Of a stretch of DNA of 63,520 nucleotides, positions 1 through 8,514 are shown in pieces. Where the stretch lies: the NCBI GenBank assembly GCA_902778535.1, contig CACYYG010000016.1:1-63520 (forward strand), in the 5' to 3' direction. The notes beneath the pieces are model-generated. The model was not told the origin of the DNA. It saw only the letters and a program-made list of their open reading frames with translations, and ran no database searches. A program made the position numbers and the translations under genes. This DNA comes from an uncultured Prevotellaceae bacterium (GTDB taxonomy: Bacteria; Bacteroidota; Bacteroidia; Bacteroidales; Bacteroidaceae). The number at the start of each line of letters is the position of its first letter. The first letter of the stretch is position 1.

Positions 1-114
1 TGCTGCAAAAGAGAACTGTCGAGTTTCAGGAACGCCACTAATGAAGATTATATCTACAGAATCTATGGTGATAAATGGTTTTCCTGTACTATATTATTCC
101 TATAGACGCATGGG

Positions 115-363
115 ATGGTGCAGCGGAAACTGGCGGCTGCACTGGATATAGACACGCCAATGTATAGCAAGATAGAGCGTGGAGAAAGGAAAACCAAACG
201 AAGCCATATCCCTATTATGGCCAGACTCCTTGAAATCGAAGAGAAAGAACTGCTGACCATCTGGTTGGCGGACAAGGTACTGGATACCGTTGAGGGTGAG
301 GACGAGGTGAAACTTGACGCTGTAATCTATGCTCAGAAAGAGATAGAAGCCGGGGTAGGATGA
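115..363 (+). CDS. Truncated XRE-family HTH regulator
   Basis: This is an 82-residue DNA-binding protein with the second half of a Cro/C1-type helix-turn-helix: RKLAAALDIDTPMYSKIERG covers the turn and recognition helix, followed by ARLLEIEEKELLTIWLADKV. Complete members of this family normally carry about 12-18 more residues before the first helix. Here an in-frame TAG at 103-105 blocks any extension, so the ATG at 115 is inside what should be helix 1. The frame upstream of that stop is open from base 1 and may be the end of another gene, but I do not recognise it. Such regulators often sit beside restriction-modification genes in Bacteroidota; the neighbour is outside the window. It is probably a decayed or recombined remnant, though the recognition helix is intact. 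Confidence 0.6.
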   Translation: MVQRKLAAALDIDTPMYSKIERGERKTKRSHIPIMARLLEIEEKELLTIWLADKVLDTVEGEDEVKLDAVIYAQKEIEAGVG

Positions 364-488
364 TTCGGTTATAAGAACAGCAGGTAATCTATGGATTTTT
401 GCCTGAAATTTAGACGCTAGAAATTGTGAATAGTATTTGGCTGTTTCAAAATAAAGTTCTTGCTTGGGCAAGCGGCAAAGCCGAGCGG

Positions 489-549
489 TACCTTTGCACC
501 CGATGATGGGCCACGAAACAGGCGGTGGCTCTGAGTCGGGTGCTCTTTT
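489..549 (+). ncRNA. Candidate structured small RNA with its own promoter
   Basis: A -7 element TACCTTTG (489-496) is followed at once by a strongly folded segment. GCACCCGA (496-503) pairs perfectly with TCGGGTGC (536-543). Inside it GGGCCAC (508-514) pairs with GTGGCTC (525-531) with one G-U pair, around a 10-nt loop. TCTTTT follows at 544-549, as in an intrinsic terminator. The gap to the nearest TTG upstream (464-466) is 22 nt, a little long. A promoter, a long two-part hairpin and a U-rich end within about 60 nt suggest a very short RNA. It could also simply be a terminator with a chance promoter match. Function unknown. Confidence 0.4.
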
Positions 550-657
550 AGGCAATTTATAGCAGAACATTGAATTGAGAACGATCTCTATTTCGTAACC
601 CTGAATTTTCTCAATCCTCTGCATCGCCTTTATATAAAGAAATCCTGCGAATTCTTC

Positions 658-687
658 CAAAGTTACGAAAATTCGAGAGCAAAACAA
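658..687 (-). promoter_or_regulatory. Bacteroidota-type promoter, minus strand
   Basis: On the minus strand this reads TTG, 19 bases, TAACTTTG, a full match to the -33/-7 consensus. Transcription would run towards lower coordinates, antisense to the small-RNA candidate and to the truncated regulator. An ATG at 624 opens a 174-codon frame, but that frame runs antisense through the HTH gene and has no recognisable domain, so I do not call a protein. Confidence 0.5.
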
Positions 688-875
688 AAGAAACACGTTT
701 GTTTTTTCTTCCGAGGCGGAGAATCCGGGCTCTGCTCGCTTGGCTTGTCCAAGAACTTCGCCGGGTATGCGGTCGCCAACGGGCAACAAGTCATAGCTGT
801 GGCCTCTGGCATCAACGCCCATGACTGTAGCATAGCAGCCGGCACCGGTACGGGTGGTGATGCGCTTTTCATTTC

Positions 876-936
876 GTACACACGGTGTGTACTAAAAATA
901 CACACGGTGTGTACGAAAGGTACACACGGTGTGTAC
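876..936. repeat. Dyad array, 3 x 17 bp, 22-bp period
   Basis: Three copies of GTACACACGGTGTGTAC (the middle one starts with A) begin at 876, 898 and 920, separated by 5-bp spacers. Each copy is an odd-length palindrome. The exact 22-bp period places the dyads about two helical turns apart. The rest of 364-1175 contains no gene I can support: both strands of 745-870 show short protein-like frames that may be decayed coding sequence. Confidence 0.85.
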
Positions 937-1098
937 GAAATGAATATCGGTCGCGCATGATGTGGATGCACTGCCTTGGACTTGAAAACAAGTCCCTGCC
1001 GGACGCCACAATTATCCCCAATCGTTCATTATCGTTAGTGCGTAACAGCCTGATGACCGATTCGGGATTATGGTTGCAAAAAAAAGATGGATGGTTTA

Positions 1099-1146
1099 GA
1101 AAAAATCTATCGATGGATTTTTTCAAAGCCATCGATAGATTTTTTC
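1099..1146. repeat. Dyad array with ATCGAT core, 2 units
   Basis: Two A/T-flanked dyads centred at 1111/1112 (TCTATCGATGGA) and 1133/1134 (CCATCGATAGAT) lie 22 bp apart, just past the stop of the SusD gene. The same ATCTATCGATAGAT core recurs near 50.45 kb and 63.23 kb. The A-run/T-run flanks could also act as a bidirectional terminator. Confidence 0.7.
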
Positions 1147-1175
1147 ATTGGGATGCCGCGGAGATTCAAAAAGGG

Positions 1176-3224
1176 TTACCGGCCGTTGGAGTAGGGCAGG
1201 TAGCAGTTCTGCGTGGTGATGCCCGGGGCGTTGTTCTGCAACATGCGGCTGAGCCAAGTGTCACCGAAGTTGCTGCTATAGGTGCCTGCCTGGTTCTTGT
1301 GTCGGGCCAGACGGGTGAGGTCGGAGAAGCGTGTGCCTTCGAAGGCAAACTCCATAGCGTACTCGTCGCACAGCAGGTCTTCCATGGCGTTAATGTAGTC
1401 GTCTTTGGTGTAGTTCTGCAGACCGAGGTTGAACTTGCGGCTGATGTCGGCAATCTTGGCGTTGAGGACTGTGCTGTAGCGGTAGGATGAATAGAGGTCT
1501 TCCACTGCGCCGGCGCCATGACTGTGAATGCCTACGAATGCCTTTGTGACACCGTTCTTGAACACATCGGAGTTCTCCTGTGCCAGGAAGGGCAGGCGAG
1601 TGGTGAGCAGCTCGTAGGACTCTGGCGTGAGATAGTATTTGTCGTCGATGTGCGACTGTGTCATGTCGAGCACCTTATTGCCGTTCTCGTCAATGGAGTC
1701 GTTGCCAGCCATATCCTTGGCATAGACCTCGAGGTAGCGGTAGTTGGGCAGCTCGGAATGTATGCCGTTCTTCAGCACTGCGAAGGCTGCATCGGGATAT
1801 CCCATGCGGTTGATGGCTTCGGCCAGGTGGAGCCACACGGTGGCGTTGCGATAGAGGTAGATGTAGGCTGTTGAGGGCTTGTATGTATAGACGTAAGTAG
1901 AGTCGGCGCCCAGGCCTTGGCTGATGATCTGTGCACGTGAGTCGCCCAGTGCCTCGTTCCTGACAATCCAGTTGAAGGGTGACACCTTTACCTGCTCGGT
2001 GTAGTAATAATACTGTGCGCGGCGGGCGGAGTCGCAGTAGGCCCGCGACGGAACAATCTGAATGTCGTAGGTCTTGGGACAGTTGAAGCCGAACTGAATG
2101 GCTGTCGACACGTCACTGCTGTTGTCTGTTCCATAATAGTTGTAGCCGTAGGCAGCAGGAATGTCGGTCGTCTGGCCCATGGTGTAGTTGACGGCCATGG
2201 GGATGTAGGAGATGACGTCGCCGGGTGCGTAGTTGTGGAGGAATGAGTTGAGCCACGTGGGCTGTCCCTGGAAGATGGTTGAGTTCTTTCCCGCGTTATA
2301 GTCGGCCGGCCAGTCAATAAAGTCCTTGAAGATGGGGCTGTAGACACTGTAGATGGTGCTCATGGGGTCGGTATAGTTGACTGAGATGTCAGCTTTGTCA
2401 ACCATGCCGGCATAGCGCAGATACTGGTAGAAGCACGTGGCAGCCCGCTCATATTCGCCCAGTTCGAGATAGATGTCGCCCAATACCACGTTGAGCGGTA
2501 TGAAGCATTTGCGTGGGCTGATGAATTTCTCCTGTTCTCTTCCGCCGTTGTCTTTCCAGTTGAGGATGCCTGCCGAGCGCGATGTCTGGTTGAAGGTGGG
2601 CACGGCAAGCTGCTCGTCGGTGTAGCGTGCCTTCAGTGCCTCGAGCATCTGTGCCTCGCCTGCCAGGATGGTCTCGCGTGCCGACGCACTGACGTTGGCG
2701 TTAATCTGGGCGATGGTGGTGACAGGCTCGGTGACGTAGGGCACGGCGCCGTACTGGCGCGCGAGCTGCAGGTAGGCCCATGCACGGAAGGCGGCTACGG
2801 CTGCATACTCGTTGCACACGACGTTGCGCACACCGGTGCGCAGCGTGGTGTCGCGGTGGGCCAGATAGTAGTTGCAGTTGTTGATGACCTTATAGTAGAG
2901 GTACACGCTGTCATACTTGTTGGTGGCGTCGGCGGTGAACGATGCCAGCTCGCGCAGGTGTGTCGATGCTTTGTCGGTGAGTGTGACAAGGTCGCCGCGC
3001 AGCTCGTTCTGATAGTAATACTGATCAGCCAGCTGCTGCATGGCCTGCATGATGCCGTAGGCGTAGAAGACGGAGTCGGTCTTCTGGTCGAGTGCCGGCT
3101 CAAAGAGCTGGCGCGAGCTGTCGGACTCGAGCATGTCCTCACACGAAGTGAAAAGTGTAAAGTGAAAAGTGAAAAGTGCTGCGCAAGCCATCCACGTCAC
3201 TGTGTTCTTTATCTTGTTAATCAT
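1176..3224 (-). CDS. SusD/RagB-family lipoprotein
   Basis: This is the surface glycan- or nutrient-binding partner of the SusC-like gene just upstream (start to stop gap about 70 bp). It has 682 residues. A lipoprotein signal peptide ends at Cys28 (LFTSCED), so the protein should be anchored in the outer membrane facing out. The SusD architecture is visible: helical TPR-like segments (NYYLAHRD, AAFRAWAYLQLARQYG, IPLNVVLGDIYLELGEYERAA) and the C-terminal SusD block YAMEFAFEGTRFSDLTRLARH. The residues before the lipobox are encoded by a 7-bp microsatellite (3148-3178), so slippage would put the signal peptide out of frame. Substrate unknown; no glycosidase is encoded beside the pair. Confidence 0.9.
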   Translation of the reverse strand: MINKIKNTVTWMACAALFTFHFTLFTSCEDMLESDSSRQLFEPALDQKTDSVFYAYGIMQAMQQLADQYYYQNELRGDLVTLTDKASTHLRELASFTADATNKYDSVYLYYKVINNCNYYLAHRDTTLRTGVRNVVCNEYAAVAAFRAWAYLQLARQYGAVPYVTEPVTTIAQINANVSASARETILAGEAQMLEALKARYTDEQLAVPTFNQTSRSAGILNWKDNGGREQEKFISPRKCFIPLNVVLGDIYLELGEYERAATCFYQYLRYAGMVDKADISVNYTDPMSTIYSVYSPIFKDFIDWPADYNAGKNSTIFQGQPTWLNSFLHNYAPGDVISYIPMAVNYTMGQTTDIPAAYGYNYYGTDNSSDVSTAIQFGFNCPKTYDIQIVPSRAYCDSARRAQYYYYTEQVKVSPFNWIVRNEALGDSRAQIISQGLGADSTYVYTYKPSTAYIYLYRNATVWLHLAEAINRMGYPDAAFAVLKNGIHSELPNYRYLEVYAKDMAGNDSIDENGNKVLDMTQSHIDDKYYLTPESYELLTTRLPFLAQENSDVFKNGVTKAFVGIHSHGAGAVEDLYSSYRYSTVLNAKIADISRKFNLGLQNYTKDDYINAMEDLLCDEYAMEFAFEGTRFSDLTRLARHKNQAGTYSSNFGDTWLSRMLQNNAPGITTQNCYLPYSNGR
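3148..3178. repeat. 7-bp microsatellite inside SusD signal peptide
   Basis: On the plus strand there are four heptads, GTGAAAA, GTGTAAA, GTGAAAA, GTGAAAA, plus GTG. On the coding strand they encode most of LFTFHFTLFTS just before the lipobox Cys. A 7-bp change shifts the reading frame. A related CACTTTT repeat lies between genes at about 46.64 kb. Confidence 0.8.
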
Positions 3225-3227
3225 AAT

Positions 3228-3296
3228 TCTTAATTCTTAATTGTTACTCGGCAATGCCGATAACTCTTAATTCTTAACTCTTAACTCTTAACTCTC
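3228..3296. repeat. Composite intergenic repeat: microsatellite, small hairpin, microsatellite
   Basis: AATTCTT-type repeats, then an 11-bp dyad CGGCAATGCCG (3249-3259), then about four AACTCTT heptads. The element fills the gap between the SusC and SusD genes. A very similar composite lies at 58.1-58.2 kb between the E2 and ubiquitin-like genes. Confidence 0.7.
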
Positions 3297-6200
3297 TTAG
3301 AGGTTGATTTTTACACCCATGGAGAAGATGCGTCCCTGGGCGATGTTGCCGCAGTCGATGCCCTGATAGAGCTGGCGGTTGCTGATGGAGAACTCAGGAT
3401 CGCTGCCCTTGTACTTGGTGAAGGTGAGCAGGTTGCTGCCCTCGGCCCATACCGAGATGCCTTGCAGCCACGACAGCCACGACTCGGGGATGGGCACCTG
3501 ATAGGAGAGCATGACGTTCTTCAGGCGGAGGTAGGAGCCGTCCTCTATCCAGCGGTCGGAGAAGCGGTTGTTGCCCATGGGGTCGCCATAGCTGACGCGG
3601 GGCAGGTCGGCATGCTGGCCCTCGTAGCGCCAGTGCCCGATTTCGGCCACCTGCTGGTTGTAGAGCGTGGCACCGCTGTTGAGGATGGAGCGCTGATAGT
3701 TGTACACATCGTTGCCCAGGCTGTAGTTGAAGGTAGCTCCGAGTGAGAAGCGCTTCCATTTGAGGTTGAGGAAGATGTTGCCGTAGATGTCGGGATTGGG
3801 GTCGCCGATGATCACCTTGTCGGCCTCGTCAATCTGTCCGGGAGCCAATTCGCCTGCTGCGTTGTTGGGGTTCTCATCCTTGAAGATGACGTCGCCTGCA
3901 GCAAAATACTGCTTGGCACCTGTCTCGTCGACAATGTAGAGGTTGGCAGCCGCAGCCTCGTCGGTGGTTGAGAAGACGCCTTCGGTCTGGTATCCATAGA
4001 ACACGCCTACGGGATTGCCTACGGCCGTGAGAATGTTGTCAGAGCCATAGATGGACGATGTGAAATTGCCGTTGGCCAGCGACTTCACCTCGTTCTTGTA
4101 GTGGCCGAGGGTGGCGCCCAGCTCCAAGTTCCAGTCTTTCATGGCAATGGGCTTGCCGCTGATGCCCACCTCAAAGCCGGTGTTCTGCACCTTGCCGTCG
4201 TTGGTCCAATAGTTGTTGATGCCGCCGATGGGATTGTCGAAGGTTTTCAGGGTCAGCAGGTCGCTGGTGTTGTGGATGAAGTAGTCGACGTGTGCGCTGA
4301 GGCGGTTGTTGAGGAAGTGTCCCTGCAGGCCGACATTGAGCTTCGATGTCGTCTCCCACTTGATTTCCTCATTGCCCACATTGGTGAGCTGGATGCCAAT
4401 CTCAGTGTAGTTGTAGCGCACGGTGTTGAACGATGTGCGTGCGGCATAGTTCGAGATGCCGTCGTTGCCGCTGATGTCGTAGCCAGCATTGAGGCGCAGG
4501 TAGTTGATACCCTTGGTCTTGGGGAACCACTTCTCGTTGGTGAGCACCCATCCCAGCTGGATGCTGGGGAAGATGGCCCACTTGGTGTCGAAAGCCTTGA
4601 TGCCGCCGTTGGCATTAGAGCCGAAACGGCTGTTGGACTCAGCCAGCAGCGAAACGGTGGCGAAGTAACGGTTCATGTAGTTGTAGTCGCCCGAGACATA
4701 CCACTGCATGTTCTTCCACACGTCGTCAGCACCTTCCACCGTAGAATACACATTGTTGCCAGCGGCGAGCTTCGGGTTCTTGTCGTCTTCCTGCTTCGTA
4801 GAGTATTGTGTGGACAGGTCGCTGTTGTCGTAGGAGAAGTAGTTGTAGCGGAAACCGCCCGTGGCAGCCATTGTGTGGGCACCAATCTTCTTGCTCCAGT
4901 CTATGTGTGTGTTGCTCAGGATGTTCTGCTCCTTGGAGAAGATGGATGCCGCCTTGGAATAGACCGTACCGAGGTTCTCGATGGCGAATGAGGGCAGACC
5001 GATGTTCGGACGGTAGTAGGCCTGCGAGTTGCGGTTGAGGTAATAGCTGAAATGCGAGGTCAGCTTCCAGTCGTCGCCAAACTCGTAGGTGGGCGCGAGT
5101 GTCACGTTGAAGAAGGTGTTCTCGTTGCGGTTCTTGCGCTCGCCCTTGCCGTTGGTCATCAGTGCCAGAGGATTGGCCTGTGAGTAGTTGCCGTCCTTCA
5201 AAGTACTGTAGAGGTCGTCAGCATCGGCAAGAAGGTGCGTGAAGCTGTTGATGTTCTTGTTGTACTGATAGGGATTGAGCAGCGGGCTCTTGATTTGTGC
5301 CAGGAACGTGGGCGAAGTGATGATGCCGGCGTTGAGGTCGGCCGGAATGCCTTCGTCGAAGAGGTTGGTGTTCGAGCGCGAGAACGACATGTCGAACTTC
5401 GTCTTCAGGTTGTAGAGGATGTTGATGTCGGTATTGAAGCGCACATTGATGCGGTCGAAACTGGTGCTCTTCACATTCTTCATCGTCTGGATGTAGGCCA
5501 CGGAAAGGTTGTACATGCCGATGTCGTCGCCACCCTGCACGTTGATGCTGTAGTTGTGGGTCAGTGCCGTGCGGTAGACGTAGTCACTCCACTGGGTGTC
5601 GTTGTGATAGGTGTTGTAGTAGTAGCCGTCCTTGGCATCGTTGAGGAAGTTGAACTGCAGGGGATTGGTGGAAGAGCCGATGCGCTCCTGCACTTCGGGT
5701 ATGGTTCCGAGCTGTTCCACAGCATAGTTGCGATACTGTGCTGCGTTCATCATCGTGGGATAGTTGGGCGTGAAGGTCCAGCCTACGCCAAGCTTTGCAT
5801 CGATGCGGGTAGCCATGGAGTGGCCGCGCTTGGTATCGATGAGGATGACGCCGTTGGCGCCGCGGGCTCCGTAGAGCGCAGTGGCGTTCTTCAGCACCGT
5901 CACCTTGTCAATGTCTTCGGGCGCGATGGTTGAGAGCATGTTGAAAATATCGCCAAGGTGCAGCGACTCACGGTCGCGCTGCATGTCGAGCTCCACACCG
6001 TCAAGGATGACGAGGGGCTGGGCATTGGCATTGATGGAATTGAAACCTCGAATGAACATGGCGGCTCCCTGCTCGAGGTTGCCCGAGTGCATGTTCATGC
6101 GGATGTCGCCGCCGAGCCTTCTGGTCATTTCCTCATCGATGGAGAGACCGTTGCCGTTCGAGACGAAACTGTTCCGAGCCGTTATCGTGGTGCCGTCTTC

Positions 6201-6641
6201 GTACATTGAGGCAAAGGCATCGCTCAACATACTGATGTGCAGCTGCTGCTGCTCGTCGCCGGCCACAATGGCCTTCTGCTGAGACAAATACTCGGGAGCC
6301 TGCACGAAGAGCGAGGTGGCGAAGGTTGGCACTTTGATGGAGAAATGGCCCTCTTCGTCGGTCATGGCGACATAGCGCCTGTCGTTAAGAACCTGGACGC
6401 GTACACCAGCCAAAGGAGCCTTGGTAGCATCATCAACGACGACGCCTTGCACGGTGATGGTGGGATTGTTGTCGACAACCGGGGTGCGCTTGGGAACTTT
6501 GATGGTTGTGGGGTTGTCCTCGTCCTCAAAGTCGTCCTGCGCGAAAGCTAAGGTGTTTGCTGTCAAGACAAAAGCACAGAGAGAGAGTCTGAGACCCTGA
6601 CGCTGTAGGAAGTTATGGATCGTACTTTTCATCGTCGTCAA
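3297..6641 (-). CDS. SusC/RagA-family TonB-dependent outer-membrane transporter
   Basis: A 1114-residue outer-membrane porin that would import the ligand held by the adjacent SusD. In order: signal peptide ending near residue 35 (LAFAQD), a carboxypeptidase-regulatory-like beta domain (VQGVVVDDATKAPLAGVRVQ), a TonB plug (GAAMFIRGFNS, PLVILDGVE, ITVLKNATALYGARGANGVI-like block) and a long beta-barrel ending in GRIFSMGVKINL with a terminal-strand pattern. The acidic stretch DDFEDEDNPTT right after the signal peptide is unusual; in SusC proteins the CarboxypepD-like domain normally comes first. Its start directly abuts the stop of the upstream fasciclin gene, implying translational coupling in one operon. 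Confidence 0.92.
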   Translation of the reverse strand: MTTMKSTIHNFLQRQGLRLSLCAFVLTANTLAFAQDDFEDEDNPTTIKVPKRTPVVDNNPTITVQGVVVDDATKAPLAGVRVQVLNDRRYVAMTDEEGHFSIKVPTFATSLFVQAPEYLSQQKAIVAGDEQQQLHISMLSDAFASMYEDGTTITARNSFVSNGNGLSIDEEMTRRLGGDIRMNMHSGNLEQGAAMFIRGFNSINANAQPLVILDGVELDMQRDRESLHLGDIFNMLSTIAPEDIDKVTVLKNATALYGARGANGVILIDTKRGHSMATRIDAKLGVGWTFTPNYPTMMNAAQYRNYAVEQLGTIPEVQERIGSSTNPLQFNFLNDAKDGYYYNTYHNDTQWSDYVYRTALTHNYSINVQGGDDIGMYNLSVAYIQTMKNVKSTSFDRINVRFNTDINILYNLKTKFDMSFSRSNTNLFDEGIPADLNAGIITSPTFLAQIKSPLLNPYQYNKNINSFTHLLADADDLYSTLKDGNYSQANPLALMTNGKGERKNRNENTFFNVTLAPTYEFGDDWKLTSHFSYYLNRNSQAYYRPNIGLPSFAIENLGTVYSKAASIFSKEQNILSNTHIDWSKKIGAHTMAATGGFRYNYFSYDNSDLSTQYSTKQEDDKNPKLAAGNNVYSTVEGADDVWKNMQWYVSGDYNYMNRYFATVSLLAESNSRFGSNANGGIKAFDTKWAIFPSIQLGWVLTNEKWFPKTKGINYLRLNAGYDISGNDGISNYAARTSFNTVRYNYTEIGIQLTNVGNEEIKWETTSKLNVGLQGHFLNNRLSAHVDYFIHNTSDLLTLKTFDNPIGGINNYWTNDGKVQNTGFEVGISGKPIAMKDWNLELGATLGHYKNEVKSLANGNFTSSIYGSDNILTAVGNPVGVFYGYQTEGVFSTTDEAAAANLYIVDETGAKQYFAAGDVIFKDENPNNAAGELAPGQIDEADKVIIGDPNPDIYGNIFLNLKWKRFSLGATFNYSLGNDVYNYQRSILNSGATLYNQQVAEIGHWRYEGQHADLPRVSYGDPMGNNRFSDRWIEDGSYLRLKNVMLSYQVPIPESWLSWLQGISVWAEGSNLLTFTKYKGSDPEFSISNRQLYQGIDCGNIAQGRIFSMGVKINL

Positions 6642-8480
6642 TTATTCATTAGAAGAATTAGCCCAATAGTCGTTGTATGCCTTCGGGATGAGGAACACAC
6701 CGGCCACACGCATCTGCTGGTCGTACTTCTTGCGGTTGGCAGACGAGGTGTAGGACTTGGTGTGCATCATCATCAGACTGGGATAGGCGTCCAGCCCATA
6801 GTAGCTGGCGGGGAATGTGAACTCACCGAGGTCGATGACGTTGACACGTCCCGGATCGCCCACGTAGGTTATCGTGGCGGTGCTTTCTCCCTCGTCGGTA
6901 GTAATCTCCGATGTTGTCTTGGCACCTTGCGGCAGCACGGTGAGCTGCTGCTTGTTGGAGGCGTCGGTCCAGCTGAGGTAGAAGCGCAGGTAGTAGGGCT
7001 TCACGTCGGCATTGGGGTTGAACACCTGCTCAGGAACGGTGACTACATAGATGTGGTAAGTGCCTGAACAGACGAGTCCGCTTATGGAACCGTCATTCTT
7101 CTTTGAGCCGAGCGCGAAGCAGAACTCTGGCTTACTGGTTGTTCCGTCGACATCGGCGCTGTCCACTCCACAGTAGGTGAAGAACTTCGACGTTGACGGG
7201 AATAGCCACTGGTTAAACATCGGCGGTACCTTGCTGAAAAGCGAATCGCGACCAACAAGGCTCTCCAATGATACGTTGTGGGTAGTCAGTCGGTTTACCT
7301 TCAGTGTATGTTCGGGAGTTGTCACAATGATAGGACGGAGATAAGTGTCCCAGGGGTTGAAGGTCAGGGAGTCGATGGTGCGGGTCATGCCATTGCTCAT
7401 TTCGCTGATGCCGATGGTGTGTTCCAGCACCGTGTTCACATTCTGCAGGTAGCTTCCTGAGGTGGAGTACACGGAGTCGTTGGGCGTCAGCCTGCCATTG
7501 CCGAAGAGGGGCTGGTTGCGCTGGTAACTGCCCGAGAACGTGAGGTTGCTGACAATGTTGCGGCACGTCAGCGAGTCCTGGTCGGTAGTGTTCGTCTCAG
7601 CGGCTTTGTCGGCCTTGGCATCAGTGGCTTTAATGGATGAGGCCACCGTTGTCTTCTTCGAGAGGTCCATATAGTCCATCTTGGGTATGTAGTTGAAGCA
7701 AGGATGGATCTTGGCGTATGCGTCAGCCCATGCCTTGTCGTTGGGAATCAGCATGCAGTAGGTGCTGTCCTCGTCTTCCAGGTCGGCACGCATGATGTTG
7801 CGGATGACGTTGTTGCGCTTTCTGAGTACCGAGTCAAGATAGGTCTGCTTGCCGTCGACAAGCGGGCCGATGACAGATGCGTTGACATCGAGGTAATATT
7901 CGTCGTATTTCTGGATGTATTCCTTTATGGCATTGCAGTCCTTGAGGTCGTCGATGTTCTCGTAGAGGTTGTTGAAGAACTCTGAGAAGCCCTTAATCTT
8001 GTGCATCAGTCCGTTGACAGAGGGCTTGTTGACTGCCTCATACGAGATGCCGTCGAAGGCTTGCTGCGTGAAGGGATGATGCTTCAGATTGAGCGAGACA
8101 ATCGTGGCACTGTCGAGGGCTGCTGACACGGGATGGTTATACTCCGTGATATGCTGTTGCATGAACTGCTTCAGAATCGTAGTGCTGTCGCTAGCCATCA
8201 GGCGCTGGTACTCGGCATCGCTGAAGGCATTGTCGACAGGAGCCCATACTGTGTAGAAACGCGGGCTGTTCAGGGCCTCCGAGAATTTGCTTTTGCTGGC
8301 AAGCGCAGCAAACTTCGTCAGCTGCGGGTCGCTGGCAATATTCTCCCATAACGTATTGTTGGCTCCGGCCTGCACGTCCACAGGCGCCGTGTTGTAGTCA
8401 TCGTATTCGGAGCACGATACTGCCAGCATTGTGGCTGCCAACGTCATGAATCCTATATATTTATTTACTTTCATAATCAA
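6642..8480 (-). CDS. Fasciclin (FAS1)-domain lipoprotein
   Basis: A 612-residue lipoprotein with lipobox LAVSC (Cys23). Residues of about 40-180 fit a FAS1 domain: LTKFAALASKSKFSEAL, then FYTVWAPVDNAFSDAEYQRL (the conserved FAPTDxAF block) and a long stretch with KIKG near its end. A second, more diverged FAS1-like half follows (AMLIPNDKAWADAYAKI-type block around 245-260). The C-terminal part is probably beta-sandwich. FAS1 domains usually mediate adhesion or ligand binding. Position between another fasciclin gene and a SusC gene implies that the protein is an accessory surface subunit of this uptake system; ligand unknown. Confidence 0.75.
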   Translation of the reverse strand: MIMKVNKYIGFMTLAATMLAVSCSEYDDYNTAPVDVQAGANNTLWENIASDPQLTKFAALASKSKFSEALNSPRFYTVWAPVDNAFSDAEYQRLMASDSTTILKQFMQQHITEYNHPVSAALDSATIVSLNLKHHPFTQQAFDGISYEAVNKPSVNGLMHKIKGFSEFFNNLYENIDDLKDCNAIKEYIQKYDEYYLDVNASVIGPLVDGKQTYLDSVLRKRNNVIRNIMRADLEDEDSTYCMLIPNDKAWADAYAKIHPCFNYIPKMDYMDLSKKTTVASSIKATDAKADKAAETNTTDQDSLTCRNIVSNLTFSGSYQRNQPLFGNGRLTPNDSVYSTSGSYLQNVNTVLEHTIGISEMSNGMTRTIDSLTFNPWDTYLRPIIVTTPEHTLKVNRLTTHNVSLESLVGRDSLFSKVPPMFNQWLFPSTSKFFTYCGVDSADVDGTTSKPEFCFALGSKKNDGSISGLVCSGTYHIYVVTVPEQVFNPNADVKPYYLRFYLSWTDASNKQQLTVLPQGAKTTSEITTDEGESTATITYVGDPGRVNVIDLGEFTFPASYYGLDAYPSLMMMHTKSYTSSANRKKYDQQMRVAGVFLIPKAYNDYWANSSNE

Positions 8481-8514
8481 TTATCAATTTTTCAATTTTC
8501 GATGTTCAATTGAT
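8481..8514. repeat. AT-rich TTCAATT-type microsatellite between genes
   Basis: Imperfect copies of TCAATTAT/TTTTCAATT fill the whole spacer between two fasciclin genes. Similar tracts lie at 12541-12566, 16023-16048 and 57342-57402, always just upstream of a minus-strand start codon, where Bacteroidota ribosomes favour A-rich leaders. Confidence 0.6.

Noticed and set aside
100-822. A long minus-strand open frame with a good promoter in front of an internal ATG at 624
   Set aside because: It runs antisense through the clear HTH gene and through a strong RNA hairpin, and its translation shows no domain; coding is not supported.
876-936. CRISPR array
   Set aside because: Spacers are only 5 bp and partly repeated; units are palindromes without variable 30-bp spacers and no cas gene is present.
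745-960. Plus-strand frame that looks partly protein-like
   Set aside because: It runs into the dyad array and both strands look equally plausible; at best decayed sequence.
3462-5933. Long plus-strand frames opposite the SusC gene
   Set aside because: Antisense shadows of a strong coding gene with biased codon use; Val/Gly/Ala-rich translations.
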